Below, in pieces: positions 1-12,459 of a stretch of DNA of 64,000 bases. The notes beneath the pieces were generated by a model that worked only from the letters and a program-made list of their open reading frames with translations, did no database searches and was not told where the DNA came from. Each line of letters begins with the position of its first letter. Position 1 is the first letter of the stretch. Both the position numbers and the translations under genes were made by a program. The stretch lies in assembly GCA_022836615.1 (NCBI GenBank), contig MU405272.1, positions 62,001-126,000 of the forward strand. The letters are read 5' to 3'. The stretch is from Annulohypoxylon bovei var. microspora. Lineage: Eukaryota; Ascomycota; Sordariomycetes; Xylariales; Hypoxylaceae.

Positions 1-2207
1 AGTAGGACACTTTGTTTGCGAAAAGCTTGTTTCATTGACCCCTTTCAATGCTCCACGGCTAAACGGCATTCTTCGCAGGAGGGCGACAATGTAGCACGGT
101 AAACTGTAAACCGTAATTGCATCGCCAACAACATCAAATCACATCTTAAATTTATCTAAAATTACAAATATAGATGATAGTAATAGAAAGGCGATCACTT
201 TCATTTCTCCAAGTCATTTTGTATCGTGCTAGTAAGAAACTTGGTTACACAGATGTGACTTGCTCTACACCCCCTATTTCCCATGCCACTGGTAACCTAA
301 CCGCCCCCATATAAGGAACTGCGCACCAACCCGCGCGATCTACAGCCTCCAGATGCAAGGAATACTATGAGCCAACATTTAACTGGACGTAAGCGAGTTG
401 CAGGTATTATGTTGCTATACATCACATTAGATCTTCCCTCAACCCACTCAACACATGGTCTTCAGGGAAAGGGGTTTGCTTGAATAAGAAGTACGATGTT
501 TCAGGATAGAACATTAATCAGGTATAAATGCCTGACAGCTGTCATACTTACGCGCCGATGTGTATTATTGACGCCCTTTAGAGAATAAACAATGACTTGG
601 GATAGCGTTCTCACGTTAGACTTAACTATCGTAGAGATCAAAGGTCCCTGCATGCTTATCTAGATATTCTATAGCTGAAGGCTACCTATGTAGGTACTTA
701 TTTAAGTACCTACCTACCTACCTACCTACCTACCTATATACAATGTGAATCTGCCGGTATTTTCCAAAGTATCGTTGACATACCTACAAGTAACTCAAGA
801 AGCTACACCCCAGGGCTCACGTACCTATGCGGCTTACGCGCACTCTGGGGTATTCTAAGCGTCACTCTAAAGTAGTGCCATACCTTAATAATAACATTAT
901 TCTTCCCCATACTTAGTCAACTGAGGTGATGTCGCCGGTCACCGATTAATGAGCTTCCAATGACTCGTCATATAGAGGTATAACATTCCTCCTAGTATTT
1001 TGCCATCATGACATAGGGAGGGAAAGATCTTCCTCATATATCCTCGGCATCTAATTACGGCACCAGGTAGATCATCAGCTAAGCGACGGGGCAAGCTTCG
1101 CGGGCGATCGTCAAGGACGGATGACAACCTAATCGCGGAGCCGCTTGCTTCCATCCTGGCGCTAGACGGCTTAGGGCTGACGAGTCCGGGGTAAGTACTC
1201 CGGACACATCGACGCTATCGCTCTCGATCTGATTTGCCGAGAGACTGTCGTCACCTTATGGAAACCGTATCTAAGCTGCCAATGCACTAACTACGAGCTA
1301 CTACGAGATATACCTCGGGAAGTATAGAAAAACTCGTCAGCTTCTATAGCTTCTACCTAGATCCAGGTTTTCGGGTTCCCTCGTCCAATCAAGCTCGTGG
1401 TGATGTATATATCAGCTTTGTAATCCGGCCCGTACATATATGTCTGCCTAGGTTCGTACGTAACTATAGGTAACTCGGATTTCGCTTGAATGTCAATAGC
1501 TGACGTATCACCAGGGCGTCGAGAAGCGGGGAAAAGGCGTAGGACTTCGTTGTGCTACATGAAATAGAAGACCGGGGAAGCTCATCTAGAATCGGGATAT
1601 TACTGGATGGAGTAATATACCTACCTAAGCTCGCCTAGGTGTGCAGAAAAGCAAGTCAGCTCAAGCTCATCGAGCCAATAAGGCATCTTCAACGTCATCA
1701 TCTAGATTAACCAACTTCCCTTTTCGCATTCCTATCTGCAGACACATCATCTCACTGCTTTTCCCTATAGCTTGATTGAGGGATAATATACATACGATAT
1801 GCGTGCGAACTACAGATAGGGCTTACGCAGCCTTCTTGACTGTAATTGGGCTACAACCGTCTTGGTGGCATCGGAGTTCGTTCCAGGCAGACAAGATAGA
1901 GATTAATGATGTAATATTGGAGTTGGCGATTGAGGGGATTGTGCTGTTAGTCACAGCCCTACCCCGATCAAAACCACTACGTTCCGTGGCATTCCCTAAC
2001 ATCACCTCGCTCGAGATAGATTCACATCGTGTATTGTTTTAGACAGGCCAGACTAACCCAGTCCTTTTTGCGAGTCTATTAATAAAACAATTAATCACTA
2101 CTTGGCGTCTTGTGGTAAGACACGCGCGATCGTTTCGAATTGTACCAAAAACGGCCTTGGCGATAGTTTCAGTCGTCCTGCCAAGAGTGTTTCAACTAAT
2201 TGAAACC
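1..2207. other. Left-end stretch without a convincing gene
   Basis: Only short open frames lacking sensible starts or splice partners are present. The stretch holds a near-perfect palindrome at 691-712 (two 10-base arms separated by TT) that runs directly into a CCTA tandem run ending near 736. I saw no transposon ends and no tRNA. Confidence 0.6.
691..737. repeat. TAGGTACTTA palindrome plus (CCTA)n run
   Basis: Arms TAGGTACTTA (691-700) and TAAGTACCTA (703-712) are exact inverted copies separated by TT. The right arm continues into about six copies of CCTA. The same TAGGTA/TACCTA unit recurs at many intergenic places in the window. Confidence 0.8.
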
Positions 2208-4457
2208 ATGCCCTATTCCGACAACATGTACTCAATGGGCGGCGATGCGGAATCAGACGGCGAGAATTATGCAGATCAGCTATCGCCTTTAGATGGCTAT
2301 TTCGCCTCCTCGTCCTCGTCGTCCCATGTAGTGCCAAACGTGCCAAACATCTTTGTCCCCGACCCCACACTACAGCAAACGTCGGAATCAGAAGCTGGAT
2401 CGAAAGCTCAATCCCAAGAGGCAAACGAGGAAAGCTTCCCATCAAATACCCAGAAGTCCGAAGACTACTACTATAGTCACCATCCCACAGGATCAGGCAA
2501 CACCCAAGAATCTGGTCAATCAGAGCAGCGTGCTGCTAGTCCGATCACATCGCATCCACGGCAATACAATTCCACGTATACGTATTCGCCTTCGTCAGCG
2601 TCTCGTACATTTATCCGATCCTATCCAACACGAAGTCGGACTCCTTCCGTATATTCAGACGCTCCGCCGGCATATTCGACTGAATCATTTTCTCCAGTCA
2701 CACCCACCAACCAGCACTCCCACCAAAGAAACTATAACACATTCTCCTCTACCATGGGTGTATCGGATGTTATTGAAAATGAGAGGTTACTGGGAAGAGG
2801 TCCCGAAAGCATAGGCCAACCCCAAGACATTGAAGCCGGTAGCACACCACATTGGACGAGAAGAGTCAGAAGACGGCTACCTACGTGGCTCAACTGTAGG
2901 GTCTTAGTTCTTGGTCTGATTGTATTGGTGGTATCTGTTGGGCTTTTAGCGAGCTCCCTAAGAATATTTAAAGAAGACAACCATGTAAGCTGAAACTCAT
3001 CTACCTACACCCTTTTTCGGCTACGATCGGAACTTATTGTTAATATGACGATCCAGAGAAAGACTATTGGGGCACAGCCCGTTCAACAGATTCCGCCGGA
3101 TTCGGTTAAGGAACCCGTAAGTGACCCCGTAACCGGCGAGCCCGTGGTTGCGGCTCCTTTCGTGCCGACGTACTGCGAAAACGCGCAGTACCGCTTCGAG
3201 GATCAGGTCTTGGCTCTGAACTTCGAAAATAATCGCAATGTCACTTTTATAGAAGGCCAACACGCACACTCTGGAACGAGCCAAGTGCGCGTTGCTGGTC
3301 AAGTCAACGTGCGACGACTGGATAGCGGCGGCAGCCCGCGCCTAGTGTTAGAGATCGCCACCAACGACAAAGGTATCCTACTTGATGTCTTCGCCGACGA
3401 GGAAGCTCAAGCCTTGAAGGTGAGCGTACCGAAGAAGTACGACTCCCTTGACCCGGAAAACTGGCCCTGTGTTGAGATACGATTGACTATCTGGGTGCCC
3501 GAGAACGCAGACCTAGGAATATTAAACCTAGGCGTGGTCCACCTCGATATACTTCTCTTGAACGACCTATCCCTCCACGTATCAAACTATGCTAGGCTAG
3601 ATTCAGTAGTCGGAGGTATCAGCTCTGGTGCAGACAGGCCTATTACGTACAACAATTCCCGTGTCATGTCAATGGCCCCGGACTACACATTTGTGCCCGC
3701 CAGAGACTCGTACGTGTTTGATTCTCGCGTCATTGAAGTTACGTCGACATCAGGCAGGATCGACGGAAACTGGCCTTTATACGACATGCTGGGGCTCCAC
3801 ACGACCTCCGGTGATATCGGGGTCTCGGTTACACCCCAAGAAGGGCTCGCTGAAGACCCTAAGTCTGCAGTCTTATCCCTGAGCTCGATATCCGGCGCCG
3901 TTCATGCCGTGGAGCCGGTTCATGCAGCAGGGCAGATACCGCTTCGCGACTACCTTGTTGATATAAAGTCAACCTCAGGAGCCATCCATGGCGCCTTTGC
4001 GTTCGGCGCTGGTATCGAGCTGAAGAGTACGGCTAGCGACATTGCTCTTGATCTACTGCCTATAATAAGCAGGGATAGGATATCTCTTTCCCAGCCCGCC
4101 CAGATGGAGACTGCGACAACGAGTGGCACTACTGCCATCCGTGTGCTCGAGCCAATTTGGTTCGGCGAAAATGGGACAGCCGTTGCTAGTAAGCCCCTTA
4201 ACTGTCTCCAGGCCATCCACAAGTCTACCAGCGGAGATATAGGACTACGATATCCTCAGGCGTGGGAGGGCAACTTGTATGCCGAGACGACCGCTGGCAG
4301 ACTCAAGGTCAGTGGCAAGGATGTCAAGATCGTCAGGTCTATTGGAGGCTGGCCGGGATCCAAACTAGAAGCTCGGAAGGGTCCTGGTGGTCCCGGATCA
4401 GCAATCCAGGTTCATGCGTTGATGGGAAATCTGGATGCCATTATCGGCAGGGAATAA
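2208..4457 (+). CDS. Single-pass membrane protein with repetitive beta-type (DUF4097-like) extracellular domain
   Basis: Two exons, 2208-2984 and 3057-4457, give 725 residues; the 72-nt intron is phase 0 (GTAAGC..CAG). I chose the ATG at 2208 because the upstream in-frame residues look like leader sequence. Residues 1-225 are Ser/Tyr/Pro-rich and low complexity, with charged RRVRRR just before one hydrophobic segment at about 231-255 (RVLVLGLIVLVVSVGLL). The rest contains roughly eight spaced units such as STSGRIDG, TTSGDIGV, SISGAVHA, STSGAIHG and STSGDIGL. Regular T-S-G-x-I units resemble the putative-adhesin (DUF4097) repeat, which is thought to stack as a beta-solenoid. I infer a type II membrane protein with the repeat domain outside the cytosol. 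The specific role is unknown. Confidence 0.75.
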
Positions 4458-5048
4458 TGGACGACGTATTGGCATGATATGGATATTAAGAGAGCGGGAG
4501 TTAGTATGATGAATACCTAGTAGGAGGTAATATGGGACGCTGGATTTTACGTGGAATATGAGAATACCCTCGCATTCGTTGACCAAGGTCGTTTTCGAGA
4601 TGGGATTATGGCGTTACGGGTATACTCGCATAGGTTCGGTGTTAGAGCGTTTTCTTAATACGAACATGTAGTCGCAATAAAAAAGACGTGGAATTGAACC
4701 GGAACTTCTGACAGGATAAACGTGCGCTTGCATTGCCGAGCACCTGCTAGGTCCAGATGCCATGTTGTCCGTAAAAAAAAGGGGGAGGGAAAACCAACGA
4801 AGCTTCCTTCTTCTAAATCGCTCAAAATAAACAGGCAAGTACGTCCAGGATATCCAGTCTTCCTATGTACGTATTTAACTACTATGGAGGCTCTTGAACC
4901 TTGAAGTTGATCTTCCACGGCCTCTCATCTAAATTTGCCATACTTGCGAACCTCGATTTGTCTTAGTCATTATACATCATAGGAGAGAAAGTAAGAAAAT
5001 TACAGTATACTTTAACTACATTTAACAAGTCGATTCGATCCAAGCAAA
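4458..5048. other. Intergenic, no gene seen
   Basis: No supported coding sequence. On the minus strand, near 4690-4705, there is a GGTTCAATTCC element followed by a T run, but no tRNA fold could be drawn around it. Confidence 0.5.
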
Positions 5049-5999
5049 ATGTGTCAAGTACACAGACATTTCAAGATCTGTATGACCTGCCGCAGCATCT
5101 CGATGGCGCCCGAGATAACCCAATATTGCCTTCCGCCGGAATTGGCGAACGATAGGAAGATCCTCGACCATGAAAAGAGATCGTATTTACCACATATAGA
5201 GATAATCTTACCTGAAGGTAGACACCAGTGTTTCTACTGTTGTTCGGGATTCAGCCAGATGAAGCAGGACAACCGTATCGCCCTCAAAGAGCTGCGATAC
5301 TACAAAGATCAGCAAGGGAAACAGTCCGAAGACTCGCACGAAGTAGAGAGCAACGCCAACCGGTCGCCGGCACGCATACAGCCCCAGCAATTGGAGACTG
5401 GGCCATCGCGACGAACCTAATCGCCCGGAAGTCCTGGGCGGCTCACAACCAATGTACAGAGTGAGCCTAACATTACTGAGGCTCTTCGGATACTAAGATT
5501 GGCGCGGTTGATTTACGAAAACAGGAATGATGAACCGTCCGTACAGAATGCGAGGCCCGCGGGCAATAAAACGCAAGCTACTAGCGATATCATATTAGCG
5601 GGCGATAATTCTGCGAATAGGGTTGGTGATCAATCTAGGCAAGATACAAACTCCGGTCAAATAGATACTCTCAACGTGGATGTGCCAGAGCCCCAGATCC
5701 CTTTCGAATCTTACATACAGACTGCGCTCGATATACTCGGTGTCAACAGCACCGTTGACCACATCGTTGGCCTAATAGCACAGCACACGGCCAGAACCGT
5801 GGTCGACGCAACGTTTGCTCGCTTGAGTTCCCGACCCCAGGGAGAGGCTAGTGCGGATCAGGGCATAGACACGAACGTTAGCAATGATCGGAATGGAGAT
5901 GGTAGCCGTCATCGTGGGATTGGAATAGACAAACTTTGTGAACCGACCAGAGAGGATGTAGAGATTTGGTGGAATTCTTTGAGACCCGCATGCGCCTAG
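5049..5999 (+). CDS. Uncertain small Cys/His-containing gene, two open blocks
   Basis: An ATG in good context (AAAATG) at 5049 opens 123 codons to 5420, with Cys at positions 2, 11, 14 and 27 and a QCFYCCSGF motif. A second block in the same frame (about 5499-5999) is hydrophilic and ends ...WWNSLRPACA. The blocks are not joined by a simple intron. A donor at 5461 with acceptors at 5497 or 5524 fits the second block, but only from the frame used at 5228-5460, so one more frame switch would be needed. I do not recognise the family. It may be one gene with an unresolved intron, two small genes, or a decayed gene. Confidence 0.35.
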
Positions 6000-7087
6000 A
6001 GAGAAAATAACGAGAATGGATTACGAGGACTTCGAGGTTGACGACGTAGCTATTCTTGCAATTTCCCTCGTCGAACTTGACAAAAAAGCGTCATTACCTA
6101 GGAGAGTGTATTTTTATATTGCGTGCTTATCTTTATTACTTGGACTAGTTAGGTACAATATACCCTCGTAGCGCTTGGTTATACTTCCATGTTTTTTTTT
6201 CTCGTAATGGCCACCTCCCTAACAGAATTTAGGCGGTGATGCTAAGTTGACATGCGGTCCCGGGGGCGTGACGCAACTGGGTAGACACCAGATGAATTTT
6301 TCTTTTTAAAAGGGCCATGAGGGTCAGTTCCACTCGTGTTCTATATTGGCTACACTGTGCTTCATAGCAGAGCAAACATGCTATGGGCAACATGAGATGA
6401 TAGTGTTGGTGCTGTGACTATATGTAACTACCTAGTAGTTAGTCTTATATTTGTTTGCTGTAGGATATCTGATGTGTTGGTTTTAGAAGAAGCCATATCA
6501 TGTTGAAAATAATAGCCTTGTACTTAATAATTAAACGTGGTGATGTCGATGTTCCACAAGCACAAGGTACCGATTTACCCCTATTCATACTTTAATATAC
6601 GTTTCGTCCCTTTCACTACAGATTGTTGTGATACGAAGCATGGAATAGCCAATTTCATTCTATCCAGATGATATAGGATTCATCGTGCTTTGGCTCTATA
6701 CTTCGTTTGTTAGAAAGTGTGAACAATGGGGGTGCGTAACTGACAGTGACTATGACGATGTAAATAATGGCTAACTTTAGAGACTCACTGTTCAAGCCTA
6801 GCACACTTAAAAATCACATCGAATTCACTTTTTCGTTTTCCATTCTTCCAGGAAGCCAGGGTTTTCCGAACTAGCATTATTTATACCGGCTGTCAAGGAC
6901 GCGTCAAGTTGTATGCTCAAAATTTCGCCGATTCTATTTTGACAATTTCGTCAACCAAACGAAACACTCTTCACCTCGATTTTTTAACATTACTGACAAC
7001 ATCGCCGCAACTGCGCAATAATTTCAGCAACGAACCATCGTACCACTACAACACGTCTTTACCGCACTCGTGTTACACCTCGAAACC
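6000..7087. other. Intergenic, no gene seen
   Basis: AT-rich sequence with only short chance frames. The last 150 bases are a plausible 5' leader for the small gene starting at 7088. Confidence 0.5.
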
Positions 7088-7561
7088 ATGTGCGTCGAAG
7101 TCTGGAACGTCTTCCAGAGGTGCAACCACCGGGTCTACCAGAGCACGTTCCACTGCCACATCGCCAGACGATGCGGTCCCAAGGACGATCTCACTCTGCA
7201 GCGAACCAAGTTCCTCCCGGACAAGGCACCCAAGCTACCCCCTGGAATACTGAATTGCAAGATCAAGACAGCCACGAGGCCCCTCAACTCGAACTGTCCC
7301 GAGTGCGCTAAGAATGAGAGAACGGCGAAGGTTGCTGGCGCCACGCCTAGCCAACCTGCGGGCTTGAACTCGTCTACACCCTCAGGTAAGAACATCTCGT
7401 GTCTGGGGACGGTCTATGAGCAGGCGGACACTCAATCGAGCTCCTACTTACACAAAATAGGCCAACCACCTGTTACCAGCCCATCTCCGGGTGGAGAAGG
7501 AATCCAGCGAGTACGCGATTCCTTGGTGATGCTGGAGAAGTACCGAAAACAATCCTCTTGA
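7088..7561 (+). CDS. Small Cys/His-rich protein with a phase-compatible cassette intron
   Basis: The ATG at 7088 opens a compact protein beginning MCVEVWNVFQRCNHRVYQST. It has spaced Cys and His residues (C2, C12, H14, C23, H24, C29) and a later NCPECAK pair, a pattern that suggests a small metal-binding fold. A good intron lies at 7386-7460 (GTAAGA..AAATAG, 75 nt). Because it is a multiple of three with no stop, both spliced (132 residues) and unspliced (157 residues) forms stay open. The C-terminus is low-complexity Ser/Pro. I recognise no precise family. The dense Cys/His N-terminus and clean splice signals favour a real gene. Confidence 0.6.
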   Translation: MCVEVWNVFQRCNHRVYQSTFHCHIARRCGPKDDLTLQRTKFLPDKAPKLPPGILNCKIKTATRPLNSNCPECAKNERTAKVAGATPSQPAGLNSSTPSGKNISCLGTVYEQADTQSSSYLHKIGQPPVTSPSPGGEGIQRVRDSLVMLEKYRKQSS

Positions 7562-8645
7562 GGTACTCTCAGGGTTGGTCAATATGAGGAGGTCTGCTGA
7601 AGGTCCTGGCGTCTGGGACATGGAACGGACTGTTTGACCCTGGAAAAACGGGAGAGGGATGGCGTTTGGGGTTTACGGGATGGATATGCGATGGAGAAAA
7701 GGAGAAATTTCTGTCCCTCGAGCCAACTTGGCATTTCTTGTACAAAGCTCACTTATGCTCACTTGTGACTGAATAAAAGCATCATCATGGATCTCCGATT
7801 CGACAGAATAGCTGGCGTGAAAGTAGAACTTGTCGAGTTCGTATATTGAATAATTCGACAGCTCTATATCGTCGTAACGTCGCTCACCATGTTAGTAACC
7901 CAAGTTAAAGGGGGATCCGGAAAGCAAACCGAATACCGACGAACTCCTCGCTATTCGTTCAAGGCTATCCTTGCCGCAGTCAATCTTATTCGAATACAGA
8001 CACAGACACGTCTTTTCCGCTTCTACCATGACATTATTTGACACTTGATAGTTGTTGTTTCTAGATTAAACTTGACAGTTACTGGTGTCATTGATTGAAG
8101 TGTGTCTAAATACGTGTGTGGCGTCAGCCAAACTCGCCTATTCCGCGCCACGATGGCTTTTATTTGATAGCACAGAGGTCCGAGAACCGGACTCCGGTAC
8201 TCTACAAGCACTTCAAGTTTGCGACGATATACAGACTGGACTGAGTAATGTTATTTGGAAGATGTTTGGCTTACACGGAGTTGTAATATTTCAGTATCTA
8301 AAACTAATAACCTTAAAAGATAGATAAATATTGTAATAAAGCGGTTATGATGATATCGGACCCCCTGAGAACCAAGCCCGTGGGATCGGGATAGCTCGGG
8401 ATCTCGCTAAACACTTTCCCATCTAAGGGGTATTATATTAGGTTAGGTAGCGTACCTAGTACAGTACATGCATTATCCTGCTTTCCCCACGTTTTCCAAT
8501 GTAGCTTCCCACATGGAGCTCTATCAAGTCGACAGCCTACCAAGATCAATGTCTCCTAATTGATTCATCTAAAGTTCTGAGGTAGCATTCTATCTTTCTA
8601 CTGAGACAATCTTTTCTATACGCATGACTATTCCGCGATCTTACT
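7562..8645. other. Intergenic / long 5' leader of the WD40 gene
   Basis: No coding sequence is supported. The CT-rich stretches after 8460 probably belong to the promoter and leader of the gene at 8646. Confidence 0.5.
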
Positions 8646-11600
8646 ATGGCCAAAAAGGCACGTCAAAGGATAAGCTATGGTTCGTCATTTCTATTTTCTA
8701 TTAATATCCCGTTTCACTTAATCTAGTCCCCTATCTAGTCCCCTTTATCCATCGATCTTCGCGCCCACCCCGCCTGGCTGGTAGATTGGTAGATTGGTTG
8801 GCTACATTGGTTACCAACTTATCCACCAAGAATTATCGTCGAACCTCTTACTGCGTCGTGTGGGTGATATGGCTTAGCAAGAGACGATGATGAGGATGAC
8901 GACGATGATGGGACGTATATTGTCATTTTATCCTAATAATCGTGTTGCATTTCAGTTCTTGAATTAGATCACTCGTCATCGGGCGGCCATAGACTTGGCG
9001 TCAATGGTCTTGCCGTCGACCGAGACAATGCCATTCTGTAAGTTCCCGTCGGCTATTATATGGATCCGTCCCTCCCTCATCCAATCCGCTGACATTGTCG
9101 CACAGCTATTCCGGAGGTAGAGATGGGGTCATTTGCGCCTGGGACCTCAATCTCGACCTGAACAGCCATGATCCCGAACGCGTGGCTAGCCGAGGCGCAA
9201 AACCCCGACCGACTACGAAATTCCGCGCCTCGACCCAGGCCCACACCCACTGGGTCAACGATATCGTACTCGCTGCCAACAATACCGCTCTCGTTTCTGC
9301 GTCCTCCGACTTGACTGTAAAAGCATGGCGACCTGGATTCGGGGATACCGAACCTCACACCATTGGTCAGCACGCCGACTACGTCAAGTGTGTCGCGACA
9401 CCGAGCAATGCGGACTGGGTTGCCTCGGGTGGGCTCGATCGAAAGATATACTTATGGGATCTTAATGGCAAGGGGAAATCCTTAGAGATCGATGTTCGAG
9501 GCGAGGATGTTAGCGAGAAAGCTTCCGTATACGCCATGAGTGTCGGCCGAAGTATTCTCGCAAGTGGAGGTCCGGAGTCAATAGTGCGGTTATGGGATCC
9601 TAAGACGGGCAAGAGGATTACCAAGCTGGTCGGACATACTGATAACATCCGTGCGATAATGATGAACGAGGCTGGCGACACCGTCATGACGGCTAGCTCC
9701 GACCAGACTGTCAAGGTGTGGAGCGTTACTGCTGGAAGATGCATGTATACGCTCACTATGCACAACGACAGCGTCTGGTCGCTCTTTTCTGAAGATCCTG
9801 AGTTGGCTGTCTTTTATAGTAGCGATCGGTCTGGCCTCATTGTCAAGACTGACACTAGGGGAACAGTGGAGATGGACGAAGGCTTGTCTGTCGCTGTAGC
9901 TCAGGAACACGACGGTGTCAATAAGGTAGTGGCTTGTGGTGATTATATATGGACTGCTACGTCGAGCTCTTCGATCAACAGGTGGACGAACGTCGAGACT
10001 GGCTCCGACGCTCAACTCCCGGAGGCGTTTAGACATTTGCGCGCGAGTAGCCCAATCTCAAGATCAAGAAAACCTTCCACAGCCTCTGCTGATGGATTAG
10101 GGAAGAATGAGATTCCAGCAAAATCCATATTGAGAATATCGAATACTGCCGCTTTCCCGCCAGAACTTAATGGCTCTTCTGAATCTAATCTAGCTCCCGG
10201 CACGTTGCCTAGGAAAGGCTCAGAACTTATGATTGATCCTATAGTTCCTGTCATCGAGCCTATACATCACTTGCCGGAAGAAACGATCGAAGGCCAGAAC
10301 GGGTTGGTGAAGCATAAACTCCTCAATGATCGGCGGCGTGTCTTAACTCTAGACACTGCGGGCGATGTATTATTATGGGACCTTATAAGAGTAAGTGTTA
10401 CCGTGTGCGATATTTGGACGTACCTAGTAACTAACTTGGCGTAGTGCGAAGTCATCCGGAGATTTGGGAAGAAGCACCTTGAAGATGTTGAACCCGAAGT
10501 CAACACTCTGGAGGCCGTTGCGCCTTGGTGTTCAATCGACACAAGTTCTGGAAACCTGACTGTTGTGTTGGAACCTTTTAATTGTTTTGATGCTGAAATG
10601 TACGCCGACGAGTTGATTTTAGCAGAACCTGTCGAATTTCGAGAAGATCAGAGAAGTACGACTTTCATATCTTCGCTATATGAGAAATGCTAACTTTAAT
10701 ATAGTAAACCTTGGAAGATGGATTCTTCGATATTTGTTTGCTAAGTTAATCGACGAGGAAATTAAACGGGATGAGATCCAAAGATTGAAACTTAATGAGG
10801 CCGTGGAGAAACGCCATGCTGCTACCCGATTAAACCCGCCAACATCGATATCGATCTCGATACCTACAGGTTCGGACGCCCAAGGATGGGAATCTAGCGA
10901 TTCTCCGGTGACAACACCGAGAGCCAACGGAGCCAATTTTCCTATGACTCCGGGACTGGGAATAGGCATAGCCACCCCAGCTACCATTTTGCCAGGCGTC
11001 TCCGAGAACACTGCTATCCCCGCTAGCCCCCTGGAGAAACGACCTTCGCAACAGCTGCCTCGATCATCCGGCGAAGATTACTTCTCCGGTGGCATTAGTT
11101 CGGCAGATGCTCCTGCAAAACAAGCCACGACTCCAGTGGCAACGGACCAAACAACTGCTAAAGAAGAGACGCCAAAATCTCCAGTGGAAACGAAAGATAA
11201 AGAGAAGGACACTGCTAAGTCTCCGAGCACACCCTTTGGGAAGAAATTCCGGATGGGCATGTCTTTCGGTACTAAGAAGCTTGGAAGGTCGGCCTCAACC
11301 AGCATCGAGAAGCATACCGCCACAGAAGAGAAGCCGGAGGAGAATAAGTCGGAATCGTCGTCAAATCACGATAAGGAAATCGACGATAACTTTCGCGGTG
11401 TGATCCAAAAGATACACAATGACTACGAGAAGCAATTAATCGAAACCCCTGATAATTTCGTCGAGACTAAGATTACACCGGCCCTGCCTATCGATGCTCC
11501 AGTATTGAAGCTCCCGCCCGGTACGAAGGTCATTATCCAGGAAGAGACATCCGGTGGTAGTGCCAACTTGTACCGAGGTACGGTGATGAGCGTCGGGGTC

Positions 11601-12187
11601 GATGCAGATATTATCGAAGAGAAAGCTCCGATGTGGCTGAGCGAAGTCTTACTTACGGTATGTCTTCTACCCTATGATAGTACGTAACAATGACTAACTG
11701 TGATAGAACATGATTCCGCAGAAAGAACCCGTCAAGGTCTCGTTCGTGCTACATCCCTGGAAGGACTCATTACCCAGCATTGCGACGGCCGATGGAAATA
11801 ATCGCCTCAACGCAAATAGAATGCTGAGAGTGAAGAAAATCCTAGCCTATGTAGCCGAAAGAATCGATCCGCAATCTGAAGAGCCCGAGCCTGGAGCTTT
11901 GAAACCTGAAGAGTATCTGGAATTATATTGTAACGAACAGGTATGTATTTCCGTCAACGAAATAGGATCAAAGAGCTAATCTTTTAAATCAGCTACTACC
12001 AAACACCATGAGTCTTGCAACCCTACGAGCCCATATTTGGAAAGGAGGTAGTGACGTCGTTTTGTGTTATAAGGCGAATGGACGGAAAGACATTCCAAAG
12101 GAACTCCCACAACCGACGCTCGACGACCCCGCGGTTTCAGATCCTGGAGGACAGACGGCGATACCGCCAATAGCGACTGTAACCTGA
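8646..12187 (+). CDS. bun107: WDR48/Bun107-type WD40 protein, deubiquitinase cofactor
   Basis: Seven exons join in frame: 8646-8679, 8956-9037, 9106-10390, 10445-10655, 10705-11657, 11707-11940 and 11993-12187, giving 997 residues. The N-terminus (MAKKARQRISY, then GGHRLGVNGLAVDRDNAILY) and the first WD repeat (SGGRDGVICAWDLNL) match the WDR48/UAF1 family closely. About seven WD40 repeats fill roughly residues 25-310, with clear GHTDNIR..D..VKVW units. A Ser/Pro/Lys-rich linker follows. The C-terminus (PVKVSFVLHPW, NRLNANRMLRVKKILAYV) is the family's SUMO-like-domain region. In fission yeast Bun107 binds and activates the ubiquitin protease Ubp9; I infer the same role here. The first intron has an unusual GTTCGT donor, but the frame join across it exactly restores the family's ISYVL.. 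start. The symbol is the fission-yeast name for this family. Confidence 0.93.
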
Positions 12188-12459
12188 TATAGTTGTAGTA
12201 GGAGTAGGAATTGGAATTGGAATTGGAATTGTATGACCAGGAGGAGGGGTATTAAATGTCTATGTCTGGTAATTCTAAAAACCGGGGTATTCTATGTTAT
12301 CTGTTGTACATACTCTTCATCTCGCTCCTAAAGCCGCCATCTTGAATCATGGCTCCGAGTATATACCCCGAGTTATACAAAGCGAGGACTTGTCCCTAGC
12401 CTCGATCTCCCCGCACTTGCTCGTCTCGATCCTCATCTCATCAGTCGTGAACGCGTTCG

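Noticed and set aside
1776..2042. 88-codon plus-strand frame near the left end
   Set aside because: Begins at a non-ATG codon, overlaps an antisense frame and has no recognisable motif.
4670..4760. Minus-strand B-box-like GGTTCAATTCC followed by a T run, as in a tRNA or Pol III gene
   Set aside because: No T-stem or acceptor stem can be paired around it and no good A box is seen; a single copy only.
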